Notes: generated by a model not told the origin, from the letters alone. Shown: positions 9,230 to 17,466, counted from the stretch's first letter. The stretch is DNA of 64,000 nucleotides from Neisseriaceae bacterium JH1-16 (GCA_025989215.1 JAPDNP010000001.1:496001-560000), one strand, 5' to 3'. Made by a program: numbers and translations.

Positions 9230-9868
9230 ATGACCAGTGAAGCTATCCGTGATCCGAAAAGCGATCACCTGCTGACTCCGAAGAATGCGGCTTTCGTCAT
9301 CATCGATTACCAGCCGGTACAAGTGAACTCCATTGCCTCGATGGATCGGCAACTACTGATCAACAACATCGTAGGCACCGCCAAGGCCGCCGTCGCTTAC
9401 GGACTACCCATCGTCCACTCCACGGTCAATGTGAAGTCCGGCCTAAACAAACCACCGATCCCACAGCTGCAAAAGGTACTTGGTCATTTGCCCACGTGCG
9501 ATCGCACCTCGATCAACTCCTGGGAGGATGTGGAGTTCAAGCAAGCGGTCGAGGCAACGGGGCGCAAGAAACTGATCATGACCGCCCTGTGGACCGAGGC
9601 CTGTCTGACTTTCCCGGCGCTGGACGCCCTCCAGGAGGGCTATGAGGTGTACGTCGTGGCAGATGCCGTGGGAGGCACCTCCGTAGCCGCCCACGAGGCC
9701 GCGCTGCGTCGTGTTGAGCAGGCTGGCGCCAAGATGATCAGCACGGTCCAGCTGTTCTGCGAACTGCAACGCGACTGGGCTCGCAGCGAGACGGTACCTG
9801 CCTTCATCAACTTGTTCATTGAGACGGGCGGTACGGCGGGCATCCAGTTCTCTTACGACAGGACGTAG
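9230..9868 (+). CDS. Isochorismatase-like cysteine hydrolase
   Basis: 212-residue cytoplasmic hydrolase of the isochorismatase/nicotinamidase superfamily. The catalytic Asp is in AAFVIIDYQPVQ (about residue 25), and the nucleophilic Cys in MTALWTEACLTFPALDAL (about residue 123) with the family's cis-peptide neighbourhood before it. VVADAVGGTS follows. The start at 9230 has an ideal AAGGAG seven bases upstream. It follows the LysR gene by 141 bp. The substrate is undefined; related proteins act on small amides or on isochorismate analogues. Confidence 0.88.
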   Translation: MTSEAIRDPKSDHLLTPKNAAFVIIDYQPVQVNSIASMDRQLLINNIVGTAKAAVAYGLPIVHSTVNVKSGLNKPPIPQLQKVLGHLPTCDRTSINSWEDVEFKQAVEATGRKKLIMTALWTEACLTFPALDALQEGYEVYVVADAVGGTSVAAHEAALRRVEQAGAKMISTVQLFCELQRDWARSETVPAFINLFIETGGTAGIQFSYDRT

Positions 9869-9937
9869 CAGCCACCAGCCTTATTGGAGGGGCGGGGCGG
9901 TGTCTCCCTGAATTGCCCCTGATGCAGTAGATACGTA

Positions 9938-9975
9938 AGTGGCTGCTACTTAATCAGTAAGCAGCCACTACTTTT
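9938..9975 (+). terminator. Probable terminator after the isochorismatase-like gene
   Basis: AGTGGCTGCT (9938-9947) pairs with AGCAGCCACT (9960-9969), and ACTTTTC follows. The position 70 bp past the stop fits a rho-independent terminator of the upstream gene. Confidence 0.65.
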
Positions 9976-10236
9976 CGAGGTCCTAAATAACCGCTTTGGC
10001 CGAATAGCAGTCGTTCAGTCAGCCGCAGTGCATGACGGCGCTCAGTCGATTTCGGTCCAACGAGAAGATAGAGTTATCCCTGGTGAAATATTCGCTCAGA
10101 GAAAGCGTAGGAGGAAACGCTTGGCATGCGCAGACTAGCCGGAAGACACGGAGCGCAATCACCGACAGCGGCGTTCAGGTCCGCTGGAGTCTGGATTCAC
10201 CCACCACGACATCCGGTCGTAAAGTCATTCCTGGAA

Positions 10237-10271
10237 ATAACAAACACCCCGCAGAGTGGGGTGTTTGTTAT
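10237..10271. terminator. Perfect 14-bp stem terminator
   Basis: ATAACAAACACCCC and GGGGTGTTTGTTAT are fully complementary around the loop GCAGAGT. It lies downstream of the minus-strand glutamine-synthetase-like gene, so it most likely ends that operon; the A/T-rich outer stem makes it usable from either side. Confidence 0.75.
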
Positions 10272-10319
10272 TGGTGGCTCTAAGAGCCAAGTACGTATTC
10301 GCTTTGGGGGTGCCGGTGC

Positions 10320-10342
10320 GCACTCAGGCCTCAGGCCTGAGT
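10320..10342. repeat. Palindrome overlapping the end of the glutamine-synthetase-like gene
   Basis: CACTCAGGCCT and AGGCCTGAGTG flank a single C, giving an 11-bp stem with essentially no loop. It overlaps the final codons and the stop of the gene ending at 10331. Confidence 0.6.
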
Positions 10343-11686
10343 GGCGAGATAGCGCCGCTCCCACGGCGTGACTTCGGCCAGATAGCTTTCCAGCTCCACT
10401 TCCTTGGCGGCGATGAAGGCGGCGACGAATTCGTCTCCTAGCAGCTTGCCCGGCAGGTCGCTGCTCGCCATCCGTTCGAGCGCGCTATCGAGCGAACGGG
10501 GCAGCTCGGGGCGGTCTTCGCTGTAGAACACATTGCCGTCGCAGGGAGCGCTCGGCACCAGTTCGTTCTCGATGCCATAGAGGCCGGCGGCCAGGCTCGC
10601 CGCCAGTGCGAGATAGGGGTTGGCATCGCAGCCGGGCAGCCGGTTCTCGACGCGGCGGGCTTCCGGCGCAGACAGCGGCACGCGCAGGCCCACCGAGCGG
10701 TTGTCCACTCCCCATGACAGGTTGACCGGGGCGGCCATGTTTTTGGTAAAGCGCCGATACGAGTTCACATGCGGCGCCAACAGCGGTATCAGCGACGGCA
10801 GGCAGGTCTGCAGGCCGGCGATGTAGCGCTGGAACAGCGGGCTGGCTTCGCCGTCCTCCAGGCTGAACAGGTTACGTCCGCTGGCCGGGTCGATCAGGCT
10901 CTGATGGATGTGCATCGAGCTGCCCGGGGCGCCGGCGATCGGCTTGGCCATGCACACCACATAGAGACCGTGCTTGAGGCCGATTTCGCGCAGCGCGTAC
11001 TTGAACAGGAAAGTCTGGTCGGCCAGCTCCAGCGCGTCGTCGTGCTTCAGGTTGATCTCGAACTGGCTGGGGCCGAGCTCGTGTACGAAGGTGTCGCCGC
11101 GGATGCCCAGCTGATCGAGCGCCTGATGCAGATCGTCGAAGAAGTCGGCGAACTCGTTGAGCGCGCCGAAGCTGAACGCCGAGTGGCCGATTTCGGCGCG
11201 ACCGCAGCGTGCAGCCGGCGGCACCAGCGGCTGGCTCGGGTCGGGGTTGGGCGCCAGCAGGTAGAACTCCAGCTCCGGCGCGACGATGGGCTGCCAGCCG
11301 AGCGCGGCGTAGCGCTTGAGTACGTTCTTGAGCACGCCGCGCGAGGCGAGCGGGGTGAGCCGGCCGTCGAGGTCGTAGCAGTCGTGGATCGCCAGCGCGC
11401 GCCGGCCGCCGGACCAGGGCACCAGGTGCAGGTTTTCGTAGTCGGGCACCAGCACCATGTCCGGGTCGCGTTCGCCGTAGACCCGATAGTCGGGAAAGTC
11501 GCCGACCACGGTGTGGATGGCCACCGCGCGCGCCACGCGCAGCTCCTGCCCGGCGGCGAAGGCGGCGGCCGGCAGCACCTTGCCGCGCGGGTAGCCGTTC
11601 AGGTCGGGCAGCAGGCATTCCACCTCGCGGATGCCGTGCTTCTCCAGGAAGGCCGCAACATGGCCGGGTACCTTGGGTTTGCTCAT
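10331..11686 (-). CDS. Glutamine synthetase family ligase (PuuA-like gamma-glutamylamine synthetase)
   Basis: ATP-dependent ligase of 451 residues with the GlnA/PuuA catalytic fold: LLPDLNGYPRGK in the N-terminal beta-grasp domain, PELEFYLL, GPSQFEINLKHDDALELAD, SSMHIHQSL, NSYRRFTKN and VENRLPGCDANPYLALAAS. PuuA glutamylates putrescine in polyamine breakdown. The context next to glutarate oxidation genes suggests a role with lysine- or cadaverine-derived amines, which is an inference. The second ATG (11686) is chosen because AAGGA lies at proper spacing from it, while it abuts the first ATG at 11695. It is the third gene of the glaH-lhgO operon. Confidence 0.88.
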   Translation of the reverse strand: MSKPKVPGHVAAFLEKHGIREVECLLPDLNGYPRGKVLPAAAFAAGQELRVARAVAIHTVVGDFPDYRVYGERDPDMVLVPDYENLHLVPWSGGRRALAIHDCYDLDGRLTPLASRGVLKNVLKRYAALGWQPIVAPELEFYLLAPNPDPSQPLVPPAARCGRAEIGHSAFSFGALNEFADFFDDLHQALDQLGIRGDTFVHELGPSQFEINLKHDDALELADQTFLFKYALREIGLKHGLYVVCMAKPIAGAPGSSMHIHQSLIDPASGRNLFSLEDGEASPLFQRYIAGLQTCLPSLIPLLAPHVNSYRRFTKNMAAPVNLSWGVDNRSVGLRVPLSAPEARRVENRLPGCDANPYLALAASLAAGLYGIENELVPSAPCDGNVFYSEDRPELPRSLDSALERMASSDLPGKLLGDEFVAAFIAAKEVELESYLAEVTPWERRYLATQA

Positions 11687-11710
11687 TGTGTTCATTCCTT
11701 TTTACAGGGC

Positions 11711-12913
11711 TCAGGCCCAAGGGGCCGGCAAGCGGGCCACGATGTGGCGACCGATCTCGATCGATGCGGTGGCCGCCGGAGAGGGCGCATTGCAGACATG
11801 GATGCTGCGTTCGCCCTCGATGATGTGAAAGTCGTCGACCAGACCGCCGTCCGGCTTGAGCGCCTGGGCGCGTACCCCGGCGGCGGCCGGCACCAGATCT
11901 TCGGCGCGGATCTCGGGAATCAGCTGCTGCAGGCTCTTGACGAAGGCGGCCTTGCTGACCGAGCGGACCATCTCGCCGACGCCTTCGCGCCAGTACTTGG
12001 CCGACAGCTTCCAGAAACCCGGGTAGCTCAGCACTTCGGCCAGGTCGCGCAGATTGACGTCGCGCTTGTTATAGCCCTCGCGCTTGAAGGCGAGCACCGC
12101 GTTGGGCCCGGCCTCGACGTGACCGCCGATCATCCGGGTGTAGTGCACCCCCAGGAAGGGGAAGGCCGGGTTGGGCACCGGGTAGATCAGGTGCTTCACC
12201 AGATGGCGGCGTTCGGGCTTGATCTCGTAGTACTCGCCGCGAAACGGCACGATCTTGAGCTCGGGGTCGGCGTCGTCCATCCGTGCCACCCGGTCACAGA
12301 ACAAGCCGGCGCAGTTGATCAGGAAGCGCGCGCTGTAGCCGGCGTCCTGGGTGATCAACTCCACTCGGTCGCTGTAGCGGTCGATGCGGCGCACCTCCTG
12401 ACCCAGCTTCAGTTCGCCGCCATGTTCGGTGATGATCCGCGCGAAGTTCTGGCAGACCGCCCGATAGTCGACGATGCCGGCACCGGGCACGCGGATGGCG
12501 CCGAGGCCGGCCACATGCGGCTCGATCTCGCGCAGCTGTTCGGGGCCGATCTTCTCGATGTCGAGCTGGTTCTGCACGCCGCGTTGGTAGAGCGCCTCCA
12601 TCAACGCCAGCTCGTCCCGGTTGGTGGCGACGATCACCTTGCCGCAGATGTCGTGCTCGATGCCGTGCTCTTCGCAGAAGCGCGTCATCGACAGATTGCC
12701 CTCGCGGGCGAAGCGCGCCTTGAGGCTGCCGGGCTTGTAGTAGATCCCCGAGTGGATCACCCCGCTGTTGTGGCCGGTCTGGTGGGCTGCCCAGCCGGCT
12801 TCCTTTTCCAGCACCAGGATGGTGGCGCGCGGGAAGCGGCGGGTCAGCGCCATGCCCGTCGACAGCCCGACGATCCCGCCGCCGACGATGGCAAAGTCGT
12901 ACAACTTTTTCAT
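11711..12913 (-). CDS. lhgO: L-2-hydroxyglutarate dehydrogenase/oxidase
   Basis: FAD-dependent, membrane-associated enzyme of 400 residues that oxidises L-2-hydroxyglutarate to 2-oxoglutarate, passing electrons to the respiratory chain. The N-terminal ADP-binding motif is IVGGGIVGLSTGMALTRR, followed by AAHQTGHNSGVIHSGIYYKPG, which is highly characteristic of LhgO/YgaF, then GKVIVATNRDEL, RVPGAGIVDYRAV, FRGEYYEI and a C-terminal ATASIEIGRHI. It lies 14 bp downstream of glaH, the enzyme that makes its substrate, as in E. coli csiD-lhgO. Confidence 0.95.
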   Translation of the reverse strand: MKKLYDFAIVGGGIVGLSTGMALTRRFPRATILVLEKEAGWAAHQTGHNSGVIHSGIYYKPGSLKARFAREGNLSMTRFCEEHGIEHDICGKVIVATNRDELALMEALYQRGVQNQLDIEKIGPEQLREIEPHVAGLGAIRVPGAGIVDYRAVCQNFARIITEHGGELKLGQEVRRIDRYSDRVELITQDAGYSARFLINCAGLFCDRVARMDDADPELKIVPFRGEYYEIKPERRHLVKHLIYPVPNPAFPFLGVHYTRMIGGHVEAGPNAVLAFKREGYNKRDVNLRDLAEVLSYPGFWKLSAKYWREGVGEMVRSVSKAAFVKSLQQLIPEIRAEDLVPAAAGVRAQALKPDGGLVDDFHIIEGERSIHVCNAPSPAATASIEIGRHIVARLPAPWA

Positions 12914-12927
12914 GGCGCTGTTCCTTG

Positions 12928-13872
12928 TCAGGCCTGGGCGAACCGACCGCGCTGGCGCATCAGCTCGCGGTGCAAGTCCGGGTGACGCTCGAACGGCGCG
13001 CGTCCGTGCATCCAGAAAGTATTGTTGAGCACGATCAGGTCGCCGACCGGCAGCGGCACCGCCGCGGTGGCGGGCGATGCTTCCAGCGACGCCGACAGCC
13101 GGCCCAGCCAGTCGGCGTGCTCGATGGTCTCCGGGCAGACGAACTGGTCGATGAAGCAGATGCACGGCTTGTCGTTGACCTTGAAGAAGGTTGGCCGAAG
13201 CACCTCTTGCGCGATGTTCTTGCTCGGCGGCGACTTGTAGGTGAATGCATAGACGCCCAGCGGGTGCTCCGCAAAGGCTGCCAGCTCGCTCCAGTCGTCC
13301 AGATGCAATAGCCGCGACTCGCCGCCTGTTGCGTTGCGTTCGTCGAATTTCATCATCAGCAGCCAGTCGGTGGCCTCGTCGACGAAGGTGCCGTCGGTGT
13401 GCAGGGTGAACAGGCGGTAGGCCTGGCGAAGGTAGGAATCGCTCTGATCGGTGTCCTTGACCAGAAAACGCGCGTAATAGGTGCCCGACATCGCGTCGAA
13501 ATTGCCCGGCCCGATCAGGTGGCCGATCGCGGTGCCGAACTTCACATAGTCCTGATGCTGCTCAGTCGCGCCTTCCACCCCGATGGTGAAGCCGCCCGAG
13601 TCGCGGTCGTGCACGATGGCGCGCAAGGCGGCGAGCAAGCCGTTGCCGACGATCTCGGCCAGGCCCTGTGCCAGGGTGAAGCGCGCATACGGCACGTACT
13701 CCAGATGCTGGCTGTTGACCTCGGCGAAGCGCGCGAAAAAGGCGGCCAGCGCCTCGGCCTTCAGTGTGACGTGATAGAGGCGTGCGTGGTGCGGATGGGC
13801 GCCGATGCGGTAGCCGGCGTGCTCGGCATAGTGGCGAGTCTGGCGGGCCAGTACGGACTGTTGCATATCCAT
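12928..13872 (-). CDS. glaH: Glutarate 2-hydroxylase (Fe(II)/2-oxoglutarate dioxygenase)
   Basis: Also called CsiD. It hydroxylates glutarate to L-2-hydroxyglutarate using O2 and 2-oxoglutarate, a step in lysine breakdown via cadaverine and 5-aminovalerate. The 314-residue protein has the iron-binding HTD in LFTLHTDGTFVDEATDWLLM (about residues 158-160), the distal His and 2-oxoglutarate-binding Arg in NNTFWMHGRAPFERHPDLHR, and the CsiD-typical GHLIGPGNFDAMSGTYYARF. The start at 13872 has GGAGAG upstream; an alternative ATG lies two codons later. It is first in a glaH-lhgO-ligase operon. Confidence 0.95.
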   Translation of the reverse strand: MDMQQSVLARQTRHYAEHAGYRIGAHPHHARLYHVTLKAEALAAFFARFAEVNSQHLEYVPYARFTLAQGLAEIVGNGLLAALRAIVHDRDSGGFTIGVEGATEQHQDYVKFGTAIGHLIGPGNFDAMSGTYYARFLVKDTDQSDSYLRQAYRLFTLHTDGTFVDEATDWLLMMKFDERNATGGESRLLHLDDWSELAAFAEHPLGVYAFTYKSPPSKNIAQEVLRPTFFKVNDKPCICFIDQFVCPETIEHADWLGRLSASLEASPATAAVPLPVGDLIVLNNTFWMHGRAPFERHPDLHRELMRQRGRFAQA

Positions 13873-14095
13873 AAATCTCTCCGTTCCAATGTTAAAGATA
13901 GGTACTGGACGGGAGGCCGGTCTCGCAGTAGAGGCCGGTGGTCACTGCCTTGGCTCGCCGCTTGCATGGCGTAGGGCAGCCCCACAGATAGGGTGTCAGG
14001 GTGAACGAGGCGCGGGAAGCCGGTCCGGCTAGGGACGGCGAGCGCTTCGGGTGCGAGGGTCATGCCCGGCTCGCACCGCTGCCGGGTGGGGGGCG

Positions 14096-14437
14096 TCAGC
14101 TAGCATGGGTGGCGAAGCCGGGCCGGTGGCGTTCGAACTGGATATCCAGGTCCTTGAGCGCCGCCACCAGGGCCGGGGCTGCCCGGCCGACATAGCGCTG
14201 CTGGATTTCGCCAATCGGCTCAGTCATGCCGTTAAGCAGGCTGTAGCCGCGCAGCAGATCGCTCACGAAGCGGCGGCCGTGCTCGGTGGCCAGCGTGCAG
14301 GAGGCCTCGATCACCACCGCGTAGCGGGCGTCCACCTCGACGGTGATCGACAGCGACTCGAACACATTCTGGGCGGCCATGCCCTGCGGCAGGCGGGCAT
14401 GGCCGGCGAAGAACAAGGTCTGTGTGACGTTTTTCAT
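14096..14437 (-). CDS. DUF3870 family protein
   Basis: 113-residue protein matching the DUF3870 pattern as I know it: an N-terminal LFFAGHARLPQGMAAQNVFE strand, SLSITVEVDARYAVVIEASCTLATE, and FVSDLLRGYSLLNGMTEPIGEIQQRY. Function is unknown; homologues often sit beside amino-acid or carboxylate catabolic genes. It precedes glaH by 223 bp on the same strand, so it may be the first gene of the glutarate operon or a separately transcribed companion. AGGAAGAAACAG lies upstream of the ATG. Confidence 0.8.
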   Translation of the reverse strand: MKNVTQTLFFAGHARLPQGMAAQNVFESLSITVEVDARYAVVIEASCTLATEHGRRFVSDLLRGYSLLNGMTEPIGEIQQRYVGRAAPALVAALKDLDIQFERHRPGFATHAS

Positions 14438-14588
14438 CTGTTTCTTCCTCTGTCCATCGTCTCATGCCAAACGCTTGGCCGGCGACGGTGAGGCCAGTGT
14501 AGGGCTGCTGTGCAGTGAGGGCCATACACACCGGGTACCGGTTTCGGCGGCACTGTTAGGGTCGAAAAACCAGTACAGATGAACGCGG

Positions 14589-14718
14589 CTAGTCGGGGCT
14601 GCGTTGCCCCACAGCGGGTGGCCGGCTGGCCCTGTCAGCGAATACGCGTACCCGTGCCGCCAGGTGGCGCGAATAGGGGTAGACCAGGCTCATCGGCATT
14701 GCGGCCACGGCCCAGCCT
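14589..14718 (-). pseudogene. LysR regulator C-terminal remnant
   Basis: The minus strand reads GWAVAAMPMSLVYPYSRHLA then ARVRVFADRASRPP before a TAG. This is the unmistakable LysR tail (PxSLVYPxxRHLSARVRVFxDWL). All sequence N-terminal to it is gone; beyond 14718 the frame loses similarity. It faces the decarboxylase remnant at 14746. Confidence 0.75.
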
Positions 14719-14745
14719 CGGCGGCGGTGATATAGGCGCCGCCGC

Positions 14746-14862
14746 TGTTGAAGAGCGTCGCCGGGAGCGCGAGTTGGCCGAACTGACTTTTGCCATTGCC
14801 ACGATCAATGCTTGGAACCGCATCGGTGTCGGCCTGGCGGTGCAGCCTCGTGCAGCTTGAAG
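14746..14862 (+). pseudogene. Carboxymuconolactone decarboxylase/AhpD-like C-terminal remnant
   Basis: The plus frame reads ERRRERELAELTFAIATINA then WNRIGVGLAVQPRAA and a stop. INAWNRI near the C-terminus is the signature end of AhpD-like carboxymuconolactone decarboxylases. The N-terminal two thirds, including the CxxC active site, is missing. One copy of the repeated word GTTGGCCGAA lies inside (14773-14782). Confidence 0.75.
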
Positions 14863-14949
14863 TACGGGGCCCATTGCTGCCGCGAGGCAGCGAGAACGGT
14901 GCGATGCATGTGACGAGTCGGCCGGTCTGGCTGAAATCGAAGCGTCACC

Positions 14950-14978
14950 AAGCCGGCCATCATGGCCGGCTTTTTATT
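14950..14978 (+). terminator. Rho-independent terminator
   Basis: AAGCCGGCC (14950-14958), loop ATCAT, GGCCGGCTT (14964-14972), then TTTATT. It would have terminated the decarboxylase gene whose remnant lies just upstream. Confidence 0.85.
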
Positions 14979-15144
14979 GGTGTTTGAATGGTGGTGGTTT
15001 TTGTCGCACTGGAGATTAGTGCTCTGGATAAATAGGGTGGTTGGCAGTGAATATAAATTGTTTAATTTCGCTGTAAAGTTATTTTGCCAATGCCTGTCAT
15101 AGACTCACGCCGGTCACTTTGGTGGCTGAAAATAATCCGAGTGG

Positions 15145-15152
15145 AGACGTCT
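15145..15152. promoter_or_regulatory. AGACGTCT palindrome upstream of the porin
   Basis: GAGACGTCTAGTTTT lies 128 bp before the porin start. The same AGACGTCTAGT core recurs at 16424 and 16514. It is probably an operator for a dimeric (TetR-like) regulator. Confidence 0.5.
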
Positions 15153-15279
15153 AGTTTTTGGCGGAGCTCGGAGTGTTTTCAAATTCGTCTACCTGCATGG
15201 CCACGTTCAATGGGATGGGCCGTTTCTGGCTAGCCCGCTCCAAGAACGTCGTCATGTTACGTCCATAATAAGGTTCATA

Positions 15280-16341
15280 ATGAAAAAGCAGAAGCTCGTC
15301 GCTGTGTTGCTTGCAGTTGCACCATTGCTGTCTCACGCTGATGTCACCGTCTATGGTTCTATCCGGGGCGGTCTGAATGTTTACAAGAATGCCCAGACCA
15401 ATCAGACCACGACCGGGGTTGACGACTACTCCAGCCGCATCGGTTTCAAGGGAAACGAAGACCTGGGCAACGGTCTGAAGGCTATCTGGCAGGTCGAAAG
15501 CGGCCTCGCGATTGATGGCACGGGTTCGGCCACCGGCACTTCCTCGGGCACCTTTGCCAACCGTATGTCATTCGTCGGCTTGCAGGGCGATTTCGGCAAG
15601 ATCCGCCTGGGTTACCTCGACGACGTGACCACCGAAACGGAAGCCACCGATATCTGGTACGACTCCCGTCAGGTCAACCTGGCCTTTCCGATCTACGACA
15701 ACGGCGTTGATCTGATCGGCAACTTCGGCGATAGCCGCATCAAGAACTCGGTCCGTTACGACACCCCGAATCTGGCCGGTTTCAGCGGCATTCTGCAGTA
15801 CGGCGCGGATGAGACCTCCACCGCCGGCAAGCCCAAGCAAACCCAGTTGGGCGCCCGCCTGGCCTATACCAATTCGGGTTTCTTCGGTGCCTATGCCTAC
15901 CAGGCCAAGCAGAATCAAGGCGCCAACAACGACAAGACCTCGGCGATCAACCGGATTGAAGCCGGCTACGACGCGAACAACCTGTACCTGGCAGCCACCT
16001 ACAACTGGCTCACCGGCTACGGTAACGGCACCAAGTTTGGCATCAACGACGCCAACGCCGAGCTGAAGAGCCAGAGCTGGGCGCTGACCGCAGCCTACCA
16101 GTTTGGCGCGTTCAAGCCGAAGCTGACCTATTCGCAGTACAAAGACCCGAAGGTGGACGGTGTCAGCCAGGACTGGGGCGTGAAGCAGGTGGCGGTCGGC
16201 CTCGATTACTCGCTGTCCAAGCGCACCCTGATCGGCGTGCAATACGCTCAAATGACGTTCGATCAAGGCTATCAAACCGTGACCAAGAGTGCGGGCGACA
16301 AGTCGTCGGTCTTTGGCACTTACATGAAGCACAACTTCTAA
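15280..16341 (+). CDS. Gram-negative general porin
   Basis: Outer-membrane trimeric beta-barrel for passive uptake of small hydrophilic solutes. It has 353 residues with a signal peptide (MKKQKLVAVLLAVAPLLSHA, cleaved about residue 20), then the mature start DVTVYGSIRGGLNVY typical of Neisseria PorB and Burkholderia/Comamonas porins. SSRIGFKGNEDLGNGLKAIWQVES, the loop 3 region NRMSFVGLQGDFGKIRLGYLDD, and the terminal aromatic Phe (YMKHNF) needed for BAM assembly are all present. AAGG lies 9 bases before the ATG. It is monocistronic with its own terminator. Confidence 0.95.
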   Translation: MKKQKLVAVLLAVAPLLSHADVTVYGSIRGGLNVYKNAQTNQTTTGVDDYSSRIGFKGNEDLGNGLKAIWQVESGLAIDGTGSATGTSSGTFANRMSFVGLQGDFGKIRLGYLDDVTTETEATDIWYDSRQVNLAFPIYDNGVDLIGNFGDSRIKNSVRYDTPNLAGFSGILQYGADETSTAGKPKQTQLGARLAYTNSGFFGAYAYQAKQNQGANNDKTSAINRIEAGYDANNLYLAATYNWLTGYGNGTKFGINDANAELKSQSWALTAAYQFGAFKPKLTYSQYKDPKVDGVSQDWGVKQVAVGLDYSLSKRTLIGVQYAQMTFDQGYQTVTKSAGDKSSVFGTYMKHNF

Positions 16342-16378
16342 GCCACCGTTATTGTCTCGTGTCAAGTCCGTCATTTAG

Positions 16379-16403
16379 CCGCTGGGAAACCAGCGGTTTT
16401 TTT
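16379..16403 (+). terminator. Porin terminator
   Basis: CCGCTGG, loop GAAA, CCAGCGG, followed by seven Ts. A strong intrinsic terminator 37 bp past the porin stop. Confidence 0.9.
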
Positions 16404-16422
16404 AAGACTGTAATTTATAAAA

Positions 16423-16432
16423 TAGACGTCTA
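16423..16432. promoter_or_regulatory. TAGACGTCTA palindrome
   Basis: AATAGACGTCTAGT at 16421-16434 is identical over 14 bases to 16511-16524, 90 bp further on, and both lie upstream of the CDP-diacylglycerol pyrophosphatase gene. Probable operator. Confidence 0.55.
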
Positions 16433-16512
16433 GTTTTAGTGGGCGACCTGTTCGATTAATCCGGTTTGCCAATGCGAGCTAGCGGCGCTGATAAATTGAA
16501 TGGGCCGAAAAA

Positions 16513-16522
16513 TAGACGTCTA
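16513..16522. promoter_or_regulatory. TAGACGTCTA palindrome
   Basis: Second copy of the 14-base sequence AATAGACGTCTAGT, centred about 35 bp before the start codon at 16552, where it would overlap or abut the promoter. Confidence 0.55.
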
Positions 16523-16551
16523 GTATTCAATGGTCGAATGAAGGGTTGAAC

Positions 16552-17322
16552 ATGTCGATGTTTTCGGTAAAACAAAAACTGTTGCTGGCCGGTATTTTCC
16601 TAATTCCCGCCTTATCGGCATTGGCGGATTCCAATGCTTTATGGCACATCGTGCACGAGCAGTGCGTGCCGCACCTGAAGCTGGTTGGCGACCCCGCGCC
16701 TTGCGCCAAGGTCGATATCAGCCAGGGCGAAGACAGCGGCTACTCGGTGAAGAAAGACCTCAGAGGGGTGCTGCAATACCTGTTGATCCCCACCGGCAGA
16801 GTCTCGGGCATCGAAAGCCCGGCACTGCTGGCAAATAGTGCACCGGACTATTGGGGGGAGGCTTGGGCGTCGCGCAACTTCATGAGTCGCTTGCGCGGCA
16901 GTGAGGTGCCGCGCGAGGCGGTGGCGCTGACGATCAACTCGATCAAGGGACGCAGTCAAAGCCAGCTACACATTCATATCTCCTGCGTACGGGGCGAGGT
17001 ACGGGATCAACTGACGTCAGAGCAGGCCCAGATCGGCCTCGACTGGATACCGCTGCCGGGCGGCCTGAACGGGCATCCCTACCAAGTGCGGCGGGTGTTG
17101 GGCCGCGAACTGACCGGGGTTGAGCCGTTCAAGGACATCGCCGCGGCACTGCCCGGCGCGCGTGACGATATGGGCGACATGACGTTGGCGGTGGTCGGCG
17201 CCCGTTTTGCCGGCGGGCAGGACGGCTTCTATCTACTGGCCGGCAAGGCGGACCCTACGGCTGGCATCGAGGGGTCGGCCGAAGACGATGTGCAGGATCA
17301 CAGCTGCCAGGTATTGAACTGA
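16552..17322 (+). CDS. cdh: CDP-diacylglycerol pyrophosphatase
   Basis: Envelope enzyme that hydrolyses CDP-diacylglycerol to phosphatidate and CMP. It has 256 residues with an N-terminal hydrophobic signal/anchor (VKQKLLLAGIFLIPALSALA), CVPHLKLVGDPAPCAKVDI, YLLIPTGRVSGIESPALL, and the HIT-like signature NSIKGRSQSQLHIHISCVR (about residues 137-155) containing the catalytic His. The start at 16552 is preferred (AAGGGTTG upstream); an in-frame TTG six bases earlier is unlikely. It is single-gene, behind two palindromes shared with the porin region, so it may be co-regulated with the porin in envelope adaptation. Confidence 0.93.
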   Translation: MSMFSVKQKLLLAGIFLIPALSALADSNALWHIVHEQCVPHLKLVGDPAPCAKVDISQGEDSGYSVKKDLRGVLQYLLIPTGRVSGIESPALLANSAPDYWGEAWASRNFMSRLRGSEVPREAVALTINSIKGRSQSQLHIHISCVRGEVRDQLTSEQAQIGLDWIPLPGGLNGHPYQVRRVLGRELTGVEPFKDIAAALPGARDDMGDMTLAVVGARFAGGQDGFYLLAGKADPTAGIEGSAEDDVQDHSCQVLN

Positions 17323-17443
17323 ATCGTCGCTAATGGCAGCTGGCCTGCCGGGGGGGCGATCGATGGGGGCGCCGCATGTAGGCAAGGGCCGGCAGGTGTC
17401 GTCAGGCCCGCGCGGCGCATCGCGCGGGATGGTTGGATAAAAT

Positions 17444-17466
17444 GGGGCCGCTACAGTGGCGGCCCC
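17444..17466. terminator. Hairpin between convergent cdh and kynA
   Basis: GGGGCCGC and GCGGCCCC surround TACAGTG. The outer side on the minus strand has ATTTTAT, suiting termination of kynA; the plus side has GTTGTTGTT. Confidence 0.6.

Larger units (their letters stand above)
9869..10330. other. Non-coding stretch with two hairpins
   Basis: No convincing gene was found. The stretch holds two terminator-like hairpins (listed separately) and one partial copy of the repeated word, TTGGCCGAA at 9996-10004. An 83-codon open frame from 10032 has no family-like pattern and poor codon usage. Confidence 0.5.

Noticed and set aside
10032-10283. 83-codon open frame between the isochorismatase-like gene and the glutamine-synthetase-like gene
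   Set aside because: It runs through a terminator hairpin and has no recognisable protein pattern.
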